Shown one piece after another: positions 6,953 to 16,053 of a DNA stretch of 64,000 nt (position 1 is the first letter of the stretch; each line of letters begins with the position of its first letter). This stretch comes from Spirosoma foliorum (GTDB lineage: Bacteria; Bacteroidota; Bacteroidia; Cytophagales; Spirosomataceae), in contig NZ_CP059732.1 of the NCBI RefSeq assembly GCF_014117325.1, forward strand, positions 2,989,001-3,053,000, given 5' to 3'. A program made the position numbers and the translations under genes. Below the pieces are notes generated by a model, which searched no databases, was not told the origin of the DNA, and saw nothing but the letters and a program-made list of their open reading frames with translations.

Positions 6953-9265
6953 ATGAAAAACATAGATTCCAGGACACACGTACGGGGCGAGTCGGTTTAT
7001 CTGGACGATATTCCGGTTATTCAGGGTACGTTGTTCGGAGCCGCTTTTGGTTCGCCAGTAGCACATGGACTCATCAAGAACCTCAATCTGGCAGCGGCCG
7101 AAGCCATGCCGGGAGTGGTTCGTATTTTAACCTATAAAGACGTAACTGGTGAGAATCAGATTGGCGGCATTATTCCCGACGAACCGTTACTGGCCGAGCA
7201 CCATGTCGATTATTGCGGCATGCCCGTTGCTTTTGTGATTGCTGAAACTGATGATGAAGCTCGAGCCGCGGTTAAACGCATTACGATCGATATTGAGCCA
7301 TTGCTCGTCATCACCGACCCGCGAGAAGCGCAGGCCGTTGGCCAGTTAATTGTTCCTCCGCGAACATTCCGTTTGGGCGACTCAGCCACTGCCTGGACAG
7401 CGTGCGACTATATCGTGGAAGGAACCGCTGATACGAATGGCCAGGAGCATCTTTACATTGAAACGCAGGGCGCTTATGCTATTCCCCAGGAGAATAACGG
7501 GATCAAACTCTATTCGTCAACGCAGGGACCAACGGCGGTTCAACGTGCCGTTTCGAAATCATCGGGGCTTCCGATGCACCAGATTGATGTCGACGTAACC
7601 CGGCTAGGTGGTGGATTTGGCGGGAAAGAAGATCAGGCCAATATGTGGGCCGCCTTGTGCGCCTTAGCCGCTCATATTTTGAATAAGCCCATCAAATACT
7701 CGCTGCATCGAATGGAGGATATGGCCATGACGGGCAAACGTCACCCCTACTCGTCCGACTTTAAACTGGGGCTCGATAAAGACCTGAAGATGGTTGCTTA
7801 CGAAGTAACCTTTTATCAGAACGCCGGTGCGGCCGCCGACTTATCTCCGGCGGTCATGGAGCGGACATTGTTCCATTGCACGAACACTTATTTCATTCCG
7901 AACGTAACCGCAACAGCATATAGTTGCCGAACGCATTTACCGCCCAACACGGCATTTCGGGGATTCGGTGGGCCGCAGGGTATGTTCGTAATTGAAGCCG
8001 CTATTGCCAAAGCCGCCGAAGAATTAGGCGTCCATGCATCGGTCATTCAGGAGAAAAATCTGCAACAAACGGGCGACGAATTCCCCTTTGGCCAGAAGGC
8101 CCAGAGCGAAGCGCACGCTTGCTGGCACAAAACAGATGAGCTATATGCAGTGAGCGAAATTCGGCAAAAAATAGCCTCATTTAACAGTGTTAACCAACTG
8201 TATAAGAAGGGCATGGCATTAATGCCCATTTGCTTCGGAATCTCGTTCACAAACACCCGAATGAATCAGGCTCGCGCCCTGGTGCATGTCTATACCGATG
8301 GTAGCGTAGGCGTCAGTACGGGTGCGGTAGAGATGGGCCAGGGCGTAAATACCAAAATGCTCCAGGTAGCGGCACACATATTTTCCATCGATAGTAAGCG
8401 GGTCAAAATTCAATCGACTAGCACCTATCGTATTGCCAATACATCCCCTTCTGCCGCCAGCGCCACTGCCGATTTAAACGGGAAAGCGGTCGAGATTGCC
8501 TGTATCGAAATTATGCGTCGATTGAAAGCTGTTGCAGCTGAAGAATTAAACGTCGACGTAACCAGCGTCAGCCTGAAAGACGAATGGGTTTATGTAAATG
8601 GTCAGCAAACAGACTGGGATTGGAACCGACTTTTGATTGCGGCCTATGCGCAACGGGTGAGCTTATCCGAGCATGCCCATTATGCCACGCCAGACATTCA
8701 TTATGATAAATCGTTGGAGAAAGGACATCCATTTGCCTACCATGTTTACGGCACGGCCATCGTGGAAGTAACGGTCGACTGTCTGCGGGGAACCTACGAA
8801 ATCGATGCCGTTAAGGTGGTGCATGATTTTGGGTCTAGCATGAATCCGCTCATTGATCGGGGTCAAATTGAAGGCGGCATTGTACAGGGCATTGGTTGGA
8901 TGACGATGGAAGAAGTTGTGTTCGATAAAGCCGGTCGACTACGTTCGAACGCCTTATCGACGTACAAAGTCCCGGATATTTATTCCGTTCCGAAAGAAAT
9001 TACGATTGAACCTCTCCAGACAGAGACCGAAAACTTAGCCCTATTTCGGTCGAAAGCCGTTGGGGAACCCCCGTTAATGTACGGCATTGGCGCTTATTTT
9101 GCCTTACGGAATGCGGTGCTGGCATTCAACCCATCGGCCACGATTCCGTTTGATGCCCCCATGACTCCGGAAAAAGTCCTGCTGGCTTTGTATCATGTGA
9201 ACCCTGCCCAGACTTCATCTTATGCCCAAACCCAAACAGCTAACGACCTGGCAGTTAATCCATAA
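6953..9265 (+). CDS. xdhB: Xanthine dehydrogenase molybdopterin-binding large subunit
   Basis: 770 residues from the ATG at 6953, chosen because MKNIDSRTHVRGES matches the usual start of this family; an in-frame TTG at 6923 would add ten residues. Molybdenum-cofactor motifs are GGGFGGKEDQ, GAVEMGQG and the catalytic glutamate of SKAVGEPPLM (about Glu705). It pairs with XdhA to form the molybdenum hydroxylase that oxidises hypoxanthine/xanthine. The 3' end overlaps xdhC by 44 bp in another frame, which suggests coupled translation. No signal peptide, so cytoplasmic. Confidence 0.92.
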   Translation: MKNIDSRTHVRGESVYLDDIPVIQGTLFGAAFGSPVAHGLIKNLNLAAAEAMPGVVRILTYKDVTGENQIGGIIPDEPLLAEHHVDYCGMPVAFVIAETDDEARAAVKRITIDIEPLLVITDPREAQAVGQLIVPPRTFRLGDSATAWTACDYIVEGTADTNGQEHLYIETQGAYAIPQENNGIKLYSSTQGPTAVQRAVSKSSGLPMHQIDVDVTRLGGGFGGKEDQANMWAALCALAAHILNKPIKYSLHRMEDMAMTGKRHPYSSDFKLGLDKDLKMVAYEVTFYQNAGAAADLSPAVMERTLFHCTNTYFIPNVTATAYSCRTHLPPNTAFRGFGGPQGMFVIEAAIAKAAEELGVHASVIQEKNLQQTGDEFPFGQKAQSEAHACWHKTDELYAVSEIRQKIASFNSVNQLYKKGMALMPICFGISFTNTRMNQARALVHVYTDGSVGVSTGAVEMGQGVNTKMLQVAAHIFSIDSKRVKIQSTSTYRIANTSPSAASATADLNGKAVEIACIEIMRRLKAVAAEELNVDVTSVSLKDEWVYVNGQQTDWDWNRLLIAAYAQRVSLSEHAHYATPDIHYDKSLEKGHPFAYHVYGTAIVEVTVDCLRGTYEIDAVKVVHDFGSSMNPLIDRGQIEGGIVQGIGWMTMEEVVFDKAGRLRSNALSTYKVPDIYSVPKEITIEPLQTETENLALFRSKAVGEPPLMYGIGAYFALRNAVLAFNPSATIPFDAPMTPEKVLLALYHVNPAQTSSYAQTQTANDLAVNP

Positions 9266-10199
9266 AAGTGGGCAACAGAACCTGCCGGTCATGCTGCTGT
9301 ATGTACTCGAAAGTCACGGAAGCAGCCCCGGACGTCAGGGTTTCCTGATGGCCGTTAATACACTGGGTGAGATGGAGGGTTCTATCGGTGGGGGTATCAT
9401 GGAGCATAAGTTTGTGGAAATGGCGAAGGAGAAACTGAACTATTCAACTTCTGAGCTTTCCATTCGGACGCAATACCACGACAAAACCGCAGCTCATAAC
9501 CAAAGTGGCATGATCTGCTCTGGTGACCAAACGATTCTGTTGTATCGTGTCCAGGCGGTTGATGTGACTGCCATTAACGCCATTATAACTTGTCTTGAAC
9601 AGAACCGAAACGGACTGATTGAGTTATCGCCTTCGGGTATTCATTTCTTCGCTGATCAGGTGCCCGAAACCAATTACCGATTCACAATGGAATCGGAGGA
9701 GAACTGGTCGTATCAGGAACGATTAGGCTACAAAAACCAGCTTTCTATCATTGGTGGCGGACATTGTGCGCTGGCTTTATCGCGCATAATGGGAACGATG
9801 GACTTCTATATACGCCTGTTTGATGACCGCCCAGATTTGTATACTGCTGGATTAAATGACGCAGCACACGAAAAAATCGAGGTCAGTAGTTATAATGACC
9901 TAACCAATCTGATACAGCCTGGCGAACACCATTATGTCGTTATCATGACCTTTGGCTACCGTACCGATGATCTGGCGATACGAGCGTTACTGGATAAACA
10001 GCTTACGTATATCGGAGTACTGGGCAGCAAGACCAAAATCGAAAAACTGTTTAACGACTATCGGACAGAAGGCATTGACGATGAAACGTTGAGTCGGATT
10101 CATGCCCCTATCGGTTTACCCATACATAGTCAAACACCCGAAGAAATCGCCATTAGCATTGCCGGTGAGATTATTCGCGTGAAGAACAGCAAACACTAG
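9222..10199 (+). CDS. xdhC: XdhC/CoxI-family molybdenum cofactor insertion/sulfuration factor
   Basis: 325 residues. The N-terminal XdhC domain contains ESHGSSPGRQGFLMAV and GSIGGGIMEHKF. The C-terminal Rossmann-like domain starts near LSIIGGGHCALAL. XdhC binds molybdopterin cofactor and delivers the sulfurated form to XdhB. The start lies inside xdhB; the overlap keeps the hydrophobic strand before the GSSPG motif, so I accept it. It is the only XdhC-family gene in the window, although a second molybdenum hydroxylase is encoded at 24.9-28.9 kb. Confidence 0.88.
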   Translation: MPKPKQLTTWQLIHKSGQQNLPVMLLYVLESHGSSPGRQGFLMAVNTLGEMEGSIGGGIMEHKFVEMAKEKLNYSTSELSIRTQYHDKTAAHNQSGMICSGDQTILLYRVQAVDVTAINAIITCLEQNRNGLIELSPSGIHFFADQVPETNYRFTMESEENWSYQERLGYKNQLSIIGGGHCALALSRIMGTMDFYIRLFDDRPDLYTAGLNDAAHEKIEVSSYNDLTNLIQPGEHHYVVIMTFGYRTDDLAIRALLDKQLTYIGVLGSKTKIEKLFNDYRTEGIDDETLSRIHAPIGLPIHSQTPEEIAISIAGEIIRVKNSKH

Positions 10200-10254
10200 T
10201 TTTGCCCCTAGGTTTTTCAACCTACCCAATCAGGCCCGTATGGAGTCAAACTGC

Positions 10255-11550
10255 TTATTTCTCCTGATCCAGCGCCAACATCGTTTGCAGTAACACATTG
10301 GCACCATTGCCAAGATCCACTCCTTTCGAAAACTCTTTGGGTGAATGGCTAATGCCTCCTACACTCGGAATAAAAATCATGCCTACAGGTGCAATTTGAG
10401 CCATCTCCTGCGAATCGTGTCCGGCACCACTTTGCATATATCGATAGGATAAGCCCAACATTTTAGCGGCATTGATAATTTTATCCTGAATTGGTTTGGC
10501 CGTAAGCGCCGGCGTGACCCCAATAGACGATTGCGTAAATGTGATGGTCGTTTCGGAGGCTTTGGCAATTCCTTGAGCTTTCGCGTCGAACTCCCGAAAC
10601 AGTTGCCAGATCTTATCATGCGACAAATCCCGGATTTCAACGCCCAACACTACCTTACCAAGAATTACATTGTACGCACCGGGCTCAGCAGCAATTTTTC
10701 CAATGGTGCCCACTTGCCGACCTTCATGGCTCGTAATCACTTCATTCAACGCAACAATCACTTTGGCAGCGGCTAACAGCGCGTCGCGTCGCACGTTCAT
10801 GGGAGTAGTTCCTGCATGATTGGCAGCTCCCTCAATCGTTGCATCCCAGTGTTCAATGCCAACAATCCCTTCCACCACGCCAATCTGGAGGTTTTCGGTC
10901 ATCAGGATACCACCCTGCTCAATGTGTAACTCGATAAACGCAGCCACATCGCCTTTTTTTCTGACTACCTTGCTAAGGCTATCGGGATTTCCACCAATGG
11001 CCCGAATACCATCGGCAATTGTCAGCCCACTTTGCGTGACCGATTTTAACGCTGCCGGGCTGATTTTACCAATCAAAGCTCCACTGCCAACCGTCCCACC
11101 TTCTTCATTGGCAAAAATGATCAACTCCAACGGGTGTTCGGTAATTATATTATTTTCATTGAGAGTCTCGATTAGTTCCAGCGCACTTATAGAACCGACA
11201 GGGCCATCATAATTGCCCCCATTCGGCACGCTATCAATGTGCGATCCAAAAGCGATGGGCTTCAACGCTGGATTTTTGCCTTTTCGTCGGCCAATAATAT
11301 TCCCGGCAAAATCAATGGATACGTCAAGTTTAGCCTTTTTCATGAGGTCGATGAAGTAAGCACGCCCATCCTGATCGGCTTTGCTGTACGCCACTCGCCC
11401 TATTCCACCATTGGGTAATTCACCAAACTTTGACAATTCCAACAACCGGGCCTGAATTCGTTGTTGGTTGATTTTCAAACTGCTCCCCTTTAGCTGAGCC
11501 GTTACGTTGGCAAATGTTAAACAGAGGCAAGCGAGTAGTATGTGTTTCAT
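10255..11550 (-). CDS. Exported M20-family amidohydrolase (allantoate amidohydrolase/N-carbamoylase type)
   Basis: 431 residues. Residues 1-19 are a classic Sec signal ending VTAQ, so the enzyme is probably periplasmic. The mature part is a di-zinc amidase: metal ligands in GSHIDSVPNGGNYDG (His104, Asp115), FANEEGG (Glu149/150) and ELHIEQGG (His209), with a later His in GGISHSPKE. The family contains allantoate amidohydrolase, beta-ureidopropionase of the non-nitrilase type, and L-N-carbamoylase. Its place beside the xanthine dehydrogenase and pyrimidine genes supports a ureido substrate. These enzymes are normally cytosolic, so the signal peptide is unusual. It converges on xdhC. Confidence 0.8.
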   Translation of the reverse strand: MKHILLACLCLTFANVTAQLKGSSLKINQQRIQARLLELSKFGELPNGGIGRVAYSKADQDGRAYFIDLMKKAKLDVSIDFAGNIIGRRKGKNPALKPIAFGSHIDSVPNGGNYDGPVGSISALELIETLNENNIITEHPLELIIFANEEGGTVGSGALIGKISPAALKSVTQSGLTIADGIRAIGGNPDSLSKVVRKKGDVAAFIELHIEQGGILMTENLQIGVVEGIVGIEHWDATIEGAANHAGTTPMNVRRDALLAAAKVIVALNEVITSHEGRQVGTIGKIAAEPGAYNVILGKVVLGVEIRDLSHDKIWQLFREFDAKAQGIAKASETTITFTQSSIGVTPALTAKPIQDKIINAAKMLGLSYRYMQSGAGHDSQEMAQIAPVGMIFIPSVGGISHSPKEFSKGVDLGNGANVLLQTMLALDQEK

Positions 11551-11596
11551 GGTTTTTTCAGGTTATATCTGTTATTCTATGCCTATTTACAAAAAA

Positions 11597-11669
11597 AGGG
11601 CTTTCGCTCGGCGCGACCCCATGGTTCAATTGAACTATCTGGATTATCGCAGCACCGAACAAAAGCCCT
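11597..11669 (-). terminator. Probable terminator after the M14 peptidase gene
   Basis: Outer arms AGGGCTTT (11597-11604) and AAAGCCCT (11662-11669) pair, with further pairing of GCTCGGCGC against GCACCGA inside and a small palindrome TTCAATTGAA in the loop. On the minus strand the stem is followed by seven T, directly downstream of the peptidase stop at 11700. Confidence 0.65.
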
Positions 11670-11699
11670 AAACTAACTTAACAAAAATGGGAGTAATTT

Positions 11700-14276
11700 T
11701 TAATTACCCACCATGAACACAGCATTGCTAAACAACAATTTGCCGTTATACCAGAAACCCCGGAAAAGTGGATCGTCGGCCAGATACACGATACTTCCCC
11801 GGCCATAATTCTGAACGCCCATGAGCAGGGTATTTTTTAATTTCTCTTTGGCGTTTTTACCCGAGAAACCAGCTACGTAATTGTCGCCTTTCAGATAACC
11901 TACATTCCAGCCATCTTTCAGAAAATCGAAGTTGAACGCATTCTGAATCAGCGCGTAATATCCGCCGGTCAAGCCAAATCCCAGTGGGTGGCTCGTATCA
12001 ATATTCACTCGATAAATACTACCGGGGATATCGTCGGAAATAGCTGTCCGTTCCCGATCAGCATAGAGCTTGATTGAATCGGTTGTGTTGTCCTTTTTAG
12101 CCTTGTCTTTGTCAGCCGGTTTATCTTCCTTCTCTTTCAGCGCAAAACCATCCTTACCTGCCAAAAATGCAGCTGCCCGTTCCATGGCAATCAGCTTCCC
12201 TCCTGTCCGAACCCATTCTTTGATGGCAGTCAGAACTCGCTCATTCAGGAAGCGACCATAGTTGTAGTTGGTTGGCAGAATGAGTACATCCAGTTTGTTC
12301 CATTCAACATTGCCAAGCGTATTCATATCCAGCAATGTGATCGGGTAATTCAACTCCTGATCGAAGAAATGCCAGACTTCACCAGCCGATGGAGGTGGTG
12401 TTCCATCGCCAAGCACAACCGCTACGCGTGGAGCTTTCAGGCCAGTCACATAATCAGAGCCAAAATCAGACCCTGTCGTTACAAAGCCCGTTTGCACCGC
12501 TACAACTTCGGCACCCGCTTGTGAAACGGCCTGCATGACCACACTACCCAATCGGTCGCCAAGACGTTCATTTCCTGTTCGGGTAATGATTAACGTGCCA
12601 GATGGATACGTTTTACCTTCTACTTCAAACTGCTTTTCAGCCGCGCGGACCCGGACTTTCTGTTTGAGCAGAGCCGCCAGTGTTTGCACCGCTGGCACCG
12701 ACTGCCAGCGAACCAGATATGCGTAGGCCGAGGCTGGCACAGGGGCGGCAGCAGAAGCTGCGGGAGCCGTTGATGTTGGCGTTAGTTTAGTCGTTAGACC
12801 ATAGGTTTGCAATCCAAACGCATAGGGCAATGACCAGGCCGTAATGTCGTAAGTCGCGGAATCTTCTAATGCAGAATTTTGCTCAAACAGGATTTTGAGA
12901 AGCGTAGATTTAGGCTGATAGGCGCTAATTACGATATCTTCGGCCGCTATCGAAACCGTTTTATCCGTTTTCTGGGTGGTATAATTGAATCCACTAGCCA
13001 CCGTCTGGGCTTTACCAGCATAACCGAAACTGATTTTATTACGCTCCAGCAATTGTAGCAAAGCCTTCGACCGTCCAGCATCGCCATTTGATTTGATCAC
13101 GTAGCTCTTGTAAGCTCCTATGGGCGTATTTCGCGATTTGTCGAAGAACTGCCCAAACTCTTTCACAATTTCCGCAGGGCGGTCAGCAACCGATTCCAGG
13201 GTTGCAATACTAGCTGTATAGTGGTGATCGATTCGTTGGCGTAACGTAAGCGTATCGCCATCCGCTTTTTCAATAGCCAGACCTGCCCGACTATTGCCAC
13301 CCTGCTCATACGTCATCCCAATTGCCCCATTGTAGGTTGGGTACGTATCGCCATAACTTGGGTAGAACAAATCAAAGCGTTCGCGGGTGTAATAAAGCCA
13401 GCCATTTTTGTCGAAATAACGGCTGCAATATTCGCCAATCGTTTGCTGGAATTTCCGCTGATACGGTGTAATATCTTCGTGATAAGGTTTGGCCGATGGG
13501 GCAAAATAATAGGGACTCTCTACACCCATTTCATGGAAATCACCGTGCAGTTGAGGCATCCACTGTTGGTAAAGTGCCATTCGCTGTTGGGTAATTTCCT
13601 GTGTTTGCCAGGCCCAGTCGCGGTTTGGATCGAACAGATAGTGCGTATAACGACCACCGGGCCAGGGTTCGCTGTGTTCACGAGCCGATGGAGTTGGATT
13701 CGGATTACGTCCCAGCATCTGATTATACCAGTTCACATACCGATCATGGCCATCAGGATTCAGACCGGGATCAAGAATAACCACGGTTGAGTTCATAATC
13801 TTCTGTGAAACGGCATCTGAGGTATTTAATAATCGATACAAGACGTCCATAAACGCTTCGGAACTGACAGCCTCATTACCGTGAACGTTGTAGCTAAGCC
13901 AGGCAATTGGCGGTTGGGTAGCCGATGTTGGGCTACCTTCCATCAGGCCTATCCGTTTTAAGTTGTTGGTTCGGATTTCCTCCAGTCGGGCCATGTTGGC
14001 TTCTGAGCCAAGCGCAACAACCATAAGCTGTCGACCTTCGTAGGAGGTTCCATACGGAATCAGTTTAATCCGATTGGGAAGTTGACGGGCTACCTGTTCG
14101 GCATACGCCAATACACGATGGTGGGGAGTAAATCGATCGCCAATCTTGTAACCAAGAAACTGAGCGGGAGATAATGGCGTAGTTGATGAGGAGGAAGGCG
14201 CTTGCGCCTGAACTGACCTAGTCTGAACTGACAGCGATGCAACCGTCAGACCAGCCAGCAATAAAAGGTGTTTCAT
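11700..14276 (-). CDS. Secreted M14-family zinc carboxypeptidase
   Basis: 858 residues from the ATG at 14276; a longer frame to 14438 exists but its extra codons run over the tRNA promoter and give a non-signal sequence. MKHLLLLAGLTVASLSVQTR is a Sec signal. The zinc site is HGNE (His132, Glu135) plus a third ligand in HGDFHEMG (His248), with LDPGLNPDGHDRY between. The peptidase domain ends near residue 400; the rest includes a region resembling a class-I glutamine amidotransferase fold (KLDVLILPTNYNYG, GGKLIAMERAAAF), common in large Bacteroidota M14 enzymes. Residues around 765 are Lys/Asp-rich (KEKEDKPADKDKAKKDN). Likely periplasmic protein digestion. Confidence 0.88.
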   Translation of the reverse strand: MKHLLLLAGLTVASLSVQTRSVQAQAPSSSSTTPLSPAQFLGYKIGDRFTPHHRVLAYAEQVARQLPNRIKLIPYGTSYEGRQLMVVALGSEANMARLEEIRTNNLKRIGLMEGSPTSATQPPIAWLSYNVHGNEAVSSEAFMDVLYRLLNTSDAVSQKIMNSTVVILDPGLNPDGHDRYVNWYNQMLGRNPNPTPSAREHSEPWPGGRYTHYLFDPNRDWAWQTQEITQQRMALYQQWMPQLHGDFHEMGVESPYYFAPSAKPYHEDITPYQRKFQQTIGEYCSRYFDKNGWLYYTRERFDLFYPSYGDTYPTYNGAIGMTYEQGGNSRAGLAIEKADGDTLTLRQRIDHHYTASIATLESVADRPAEIVKEFGQFFDKSRNTPIGAYKSYVIKSNGDAGRSKALLQLLERNKISFGYAGKAQTVASGFNYTTQKTDKTVSIAAEDIVISAYQPKSTLLKILFEQNSALEDSATYDITAWSLPYAFGLQTYGLTTKLTPTSTAPAASAAAPVPASAYAYLVRWQSVPAVQTLAALLKQKVRVRAAEKQFEVEGKTYPSGTLIITRTGNERLGDRLGSVVMQAVSQAGAEVVAVQTGFVTTGSDFGSDYVTGLKAPRVAVVLGDGTPPPSAGEVWHFFDQELNYPITLLDMNTLGNVEWNKLDVLILPTNYNYGRFLNERVLTAIKEWVRTGGKLIAMERAAAFLAGKDGFALKEKEDKPADKDKAKKDNTTDSIKLYADRERTAISDDIPGSIYRVNIDTSHPLGFGLTGGYYALIQNAFNFDFLKDGWNVGYLKGDNYVAGFSGKNAKEKLKNTLLMGVQNYGRGSIVYLADDPLFRGFWYNGKLLFSNAVFMVGN

Positions 14277-14374
14277 GTATGCGATGAAAAAAAAAAATGA
14301 AAAAGCTAACCTCTTCAAAAATAGCAGTAAATCGGCCACAAACCTTTTTTTTGAAAAAATTTTAGGGGCAGGTA

Positions 14375-14404
14375 TTGCATGTAAAAAAAAACGCCTTACC
14401 TTTG
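14375..14404 (+). promoter_or_regulatory. Bacteroidota-type promoter for tRNA-Glu
   Basis: TTG at 14375-14377, exactly 19 bp, then TACCTTTG at 14397-14404: a full match to the Bacteroidota primary sigma consensus TTG-N19-TAnnTTTG. It ends 59 bp before the tRNA. Confidence 0.8.
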
Positions 14405-14463
14405 CACCACGATTCGCCACCAGGGCAGCCACAAACAAACCTGATGGGTCTTTTAAACAAGAC

Positions 14464-14535
14464 GGCCGATTCGTCTAGCGGTTAGGACATCGCCCTTTCA
14501 CGGCGGTAACACGGGTTCGATTCCCGTATCGGTCA
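14464..14535 (+). tRNA. tRNA-Glu (anticodon TTC)
   Basis: 72-nt cloverleaf. Acceptor strands GGCCGAT (14464-14470) and ATCGGTC pair over seven positions with one G-U, discriminator A at 14535. The D-loop is TAGCGGTTAGGAC, the anticodon loop CTTTCAC gives TTC, and the T arm is CGGGTTCGATTCCCG. The 3' CCA is not encoded; the sequence continues CTAA. Confidence 0.95.
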
Positions 14536-14560
14536 CTAACAAGTCACTGCGGTGACACAA

Positions 14561-14598
14561 AAAATCCCTCAAATCTGTTCTTGATTTGAGGGATTTTT
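14561..14598 (+). terminator. Rho-independent terminator after tRNA-Glu
   Basis: AAAATCCCTCAAATC and GATTTGAGGGATTTTT form a perfect stem around a 7-base loop, with a T run at the end. It starts 26 bp after the tRNA. Confidence 0.85.
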
Positions 14599-14932
14599 GT
14601 TTTCCCTACTAGTTCTAAAAATTGCGGAGGGCGATGGATGGATCAGGGATCAATCCCAAAATTTGTGGATTGGGTCAGTAGAAAAAAGAACCATCAATGT
14701 AGTAGTCTTGTGAGCTTCAGGGCTCAATCTAGTGGGCATGTAATCTTTAGATAACGTAGAGGATTAGCACCTTAGCTGGCCGATTCTAGTAGCGACCTTG
14801 AGGCTTTAAAATCAGACAATTACATCGATTATCCGGTTAATAAATTAGTGTTTGAGATTGTGATTCTACGGCTCTGTTTTTACGTGACTTTTTTTAACTC
14901 TGTCATTCCAAACAGCAAACTCCCTCTAACTC
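14599..14932. other. Non-coding stretch before the microprotein region
   Basis: About 330 bp with no convincing reading frame, RNA fold or repeat that I can see. Only short unsupported frames occur. Confidence 0.5.
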
Positions 14933-15175
14933 ATGACACTCAAACTTATTTTCCTTGGCGGAGGCAGCCTCGCTTTCGGCCTCTTCCTTCTTTATCTATT
15001 TCGAACTTTCCGTCTGAAACCGGACTGCCCGCTTTGCGGAAATCCACATCCAGACCGAAAAGCTCGTTCTAGGGTGATGAAATTAATTCCATGTAAGGCT
15101 TACCAGTGCTCAGCCTGCGGAAAACGTTTTTATCAACTAGGATGGCAAAGTCCCCAACATCCTTTTCGAGCCTAA
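14933..15175 (+). CDS. Small membrane-anchored zinc-ribbon-like protein, copy 1
   Basis: 80 residues. Residues 4-25 form one membrane segment. A cytosolic or periplasmic tail follows with CPLCGNPHPDR (Cys32, 35) and YQCSACGKRFY (Cys59, 62), a likely zinc knuckle pair; an extra Cys54 is not in the paralogue. A second copy at 16368-16613 has the same layout and conserves the CPxCGNxHPDR, MKLIPxKAYQC and CxKR(F/Y)Y blocks while the DNA has diverged, which supports real coding. I do not recognise a named family. It is the first member of the small-protein region. Confidence 0.75.
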   Translation: MTLKLIFLGGGSLAFGLFLLYLFRTFRLKPDCPLCGNPHPDRKARSRVMKLIPCKAYQCSACGKRFYQLGWQSPQHPFRA

Positions 15176-15368
15176 TTAGTAAACAAACTATGTATCCCGG
15201 TCGGTGATTACTGATCGGGATTTTTCAGGAAATACGTTGTTTAAAAAAATAATTTACCCATTGTGTGGTGCTGGATTTATTACGCCAATTAATAAATTCA
15301 GATGGGTTAGCCTAAACTCAACCGTTAATCACTAGTTCCAAGACATATAGTTAGTTGCTGTTTACACC

Positions 15369-15545
15369 ATGCAAAAAAACTTCTTACGCTTATTAAGTCT
15401 ACTTTTTTTGCTAGCTGCCATAGCCTTTTTGTTTCTGGCAGGCTTCGCTCTTTATCAGAGCAAACTATCTACGGCCTTACTCTCCTTTGGTTCTGCCATT
15501 AGCTGCACAGGGCTTGCTATTTTCCTCTCGACAAAATCGGCCTGA
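15369..15545 (+). CDS. 58-residue two-TM microprotein, KSA family copy 1
   Basis: Reads MQKNFLRLLSLLFLLAAI... and ends SAISCTGLAIFLSTKSA. Two hydrophobic segments (about residues 8-27 and 36-53) join through a short LYQSKLS turn. Two other frames in the window have exactly the same length, layout and C-terminal KSA: 16777-16953 and 46027-46203. With the latter it shares FLRxLSLxFLLxAI, a GxALY turn and SxISCT. Unknown function; probably an inner-membrane protein. Confidence 0.7.
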   Translation: MQKNFLRLLSLLFLLAAIAFLFLAGFALYQSKLSTALLSFGSAISCTGLAIFLSTKSA

Positions 15546-15618
15546 TAACTTTCTGATTATACGCTTGCAAAAATTATAACTATTTCAGTTATTTATTGTC
15601 TTAAAAGCAATATAAGTG

Positions 15619-15644
15619 TTGCAGCATAACCGTTATGGTTGCAA
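15619..15644. promoter_or_regulatory. Operator-like palindrome upstream of a microprotein
   Basis: A 26-bp near-palindrome starting TTGCAGCATAAC and ending GTTATGGTTGCAA with a CG centre. TATAAGTG on the left and ACTTATA on the right extend the symmetry. It lies 44 bp before the ATG at 15688, a good position for a repressor or activator site. No regulator can be assigned; a solo LytTR protein is encoded 2 kb downstream. Confidence 0.4.
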
Positions 15645-15687
15645 ACTTATAGGTGTTTTTACGGTCTCTTATCTATATATTTTTCGT

Positions 15688-15792
15688 ATGCCACGTCCTT
15701 CTTTGTTTAAGGCAGTTAATGCGATTACTTGGCTAAGCGTATTTCTCATCAGCGCTTTACTGGCTACTTATATTTTGTGGGCGTTATTTTAA
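15688..15792 (+). CDS. 34-residue single-TM microprotein, W family
   Basis: Reads MPRPSLFKAVNAITWLSVFL then a hydrophobic run ending YILWALF. Basic N-terminus, then a Trp at the start of one membrane helix. Similar frames of 37-40 residues occur at 17068, 18673, 19154, 20181 and 20954; all place the Trp 8-18 residues in and end in a hydrophobic LLF/LLL/LIL-type tail, except the 17068 copy, which has a polar extension. Too short for ordinary gene calling; unknown function. Confidence 0.55.
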   Translation: MPRPSLFKAVNAITWLSVFLISALLATYILWALF

Positions 15793-15884
15793 CGTTGTGG
15801 TAAATACTACAATTTTTGCCACCAACTAGATAGGTATTGTGACTTTTTTAGCAGCTCTGCATCTAAGCATAAATACCTACCGTA

Positions 15885-15992
15885 ATGAATCGCAGATCAC
15901 TACCCATTCCTGGTCCCTGGACACTTATACTGTTTATAGCCACCTCGCTTTTCTGGCTGGTAGCTGAAGAACTTTTGACACTTATTTTCTAA
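15885..15992 (+). CDS. 35-residue single-TM microprotein, LPIPGPWT family copy 1
   Basis: Reads MNRRSLPIPGPWTLILFIAT and ends EELLTLIF. Basic start, then the motif LPIPGPWT at the membrane boundary, then one hydrophobic helix. A clear paralogue on the other strand at 46295-46396 has LPIPGPWTVILLIA, with many synonymous differences in the DNA. A strong terminator hairpin follows 23 bp after the stop. Unknown function. Confidence 0.6.
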   Translation: MNRRSLPIPGPWTLILFIATSLFWLVAEELLTLIF

Positions 15993-16015
15993 AGAATCAT
16001 CGACCTATTATTATT

Positions 16016-16053
16016 AAAAAGCCCCAAAGGACAATTGTCTGTTGGGGCTTTTT
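16016..16053. terminator. Bidirectional terminator
   Basis: AAAAAGCCCCAA (16016-16027) pairs with TTGGGGCTTTTT (16042-16053) around a 14-base loop. It closes the first set of microprotein genes. Confidence 0.85.

Noticed and set aside
14277..14438. 54-codon N-terminal extension of the M14 peptidase frame
   Set aside because: It runs over the tRNA-Glu promoter and would hide the clean signal peptide that begins at 14276.
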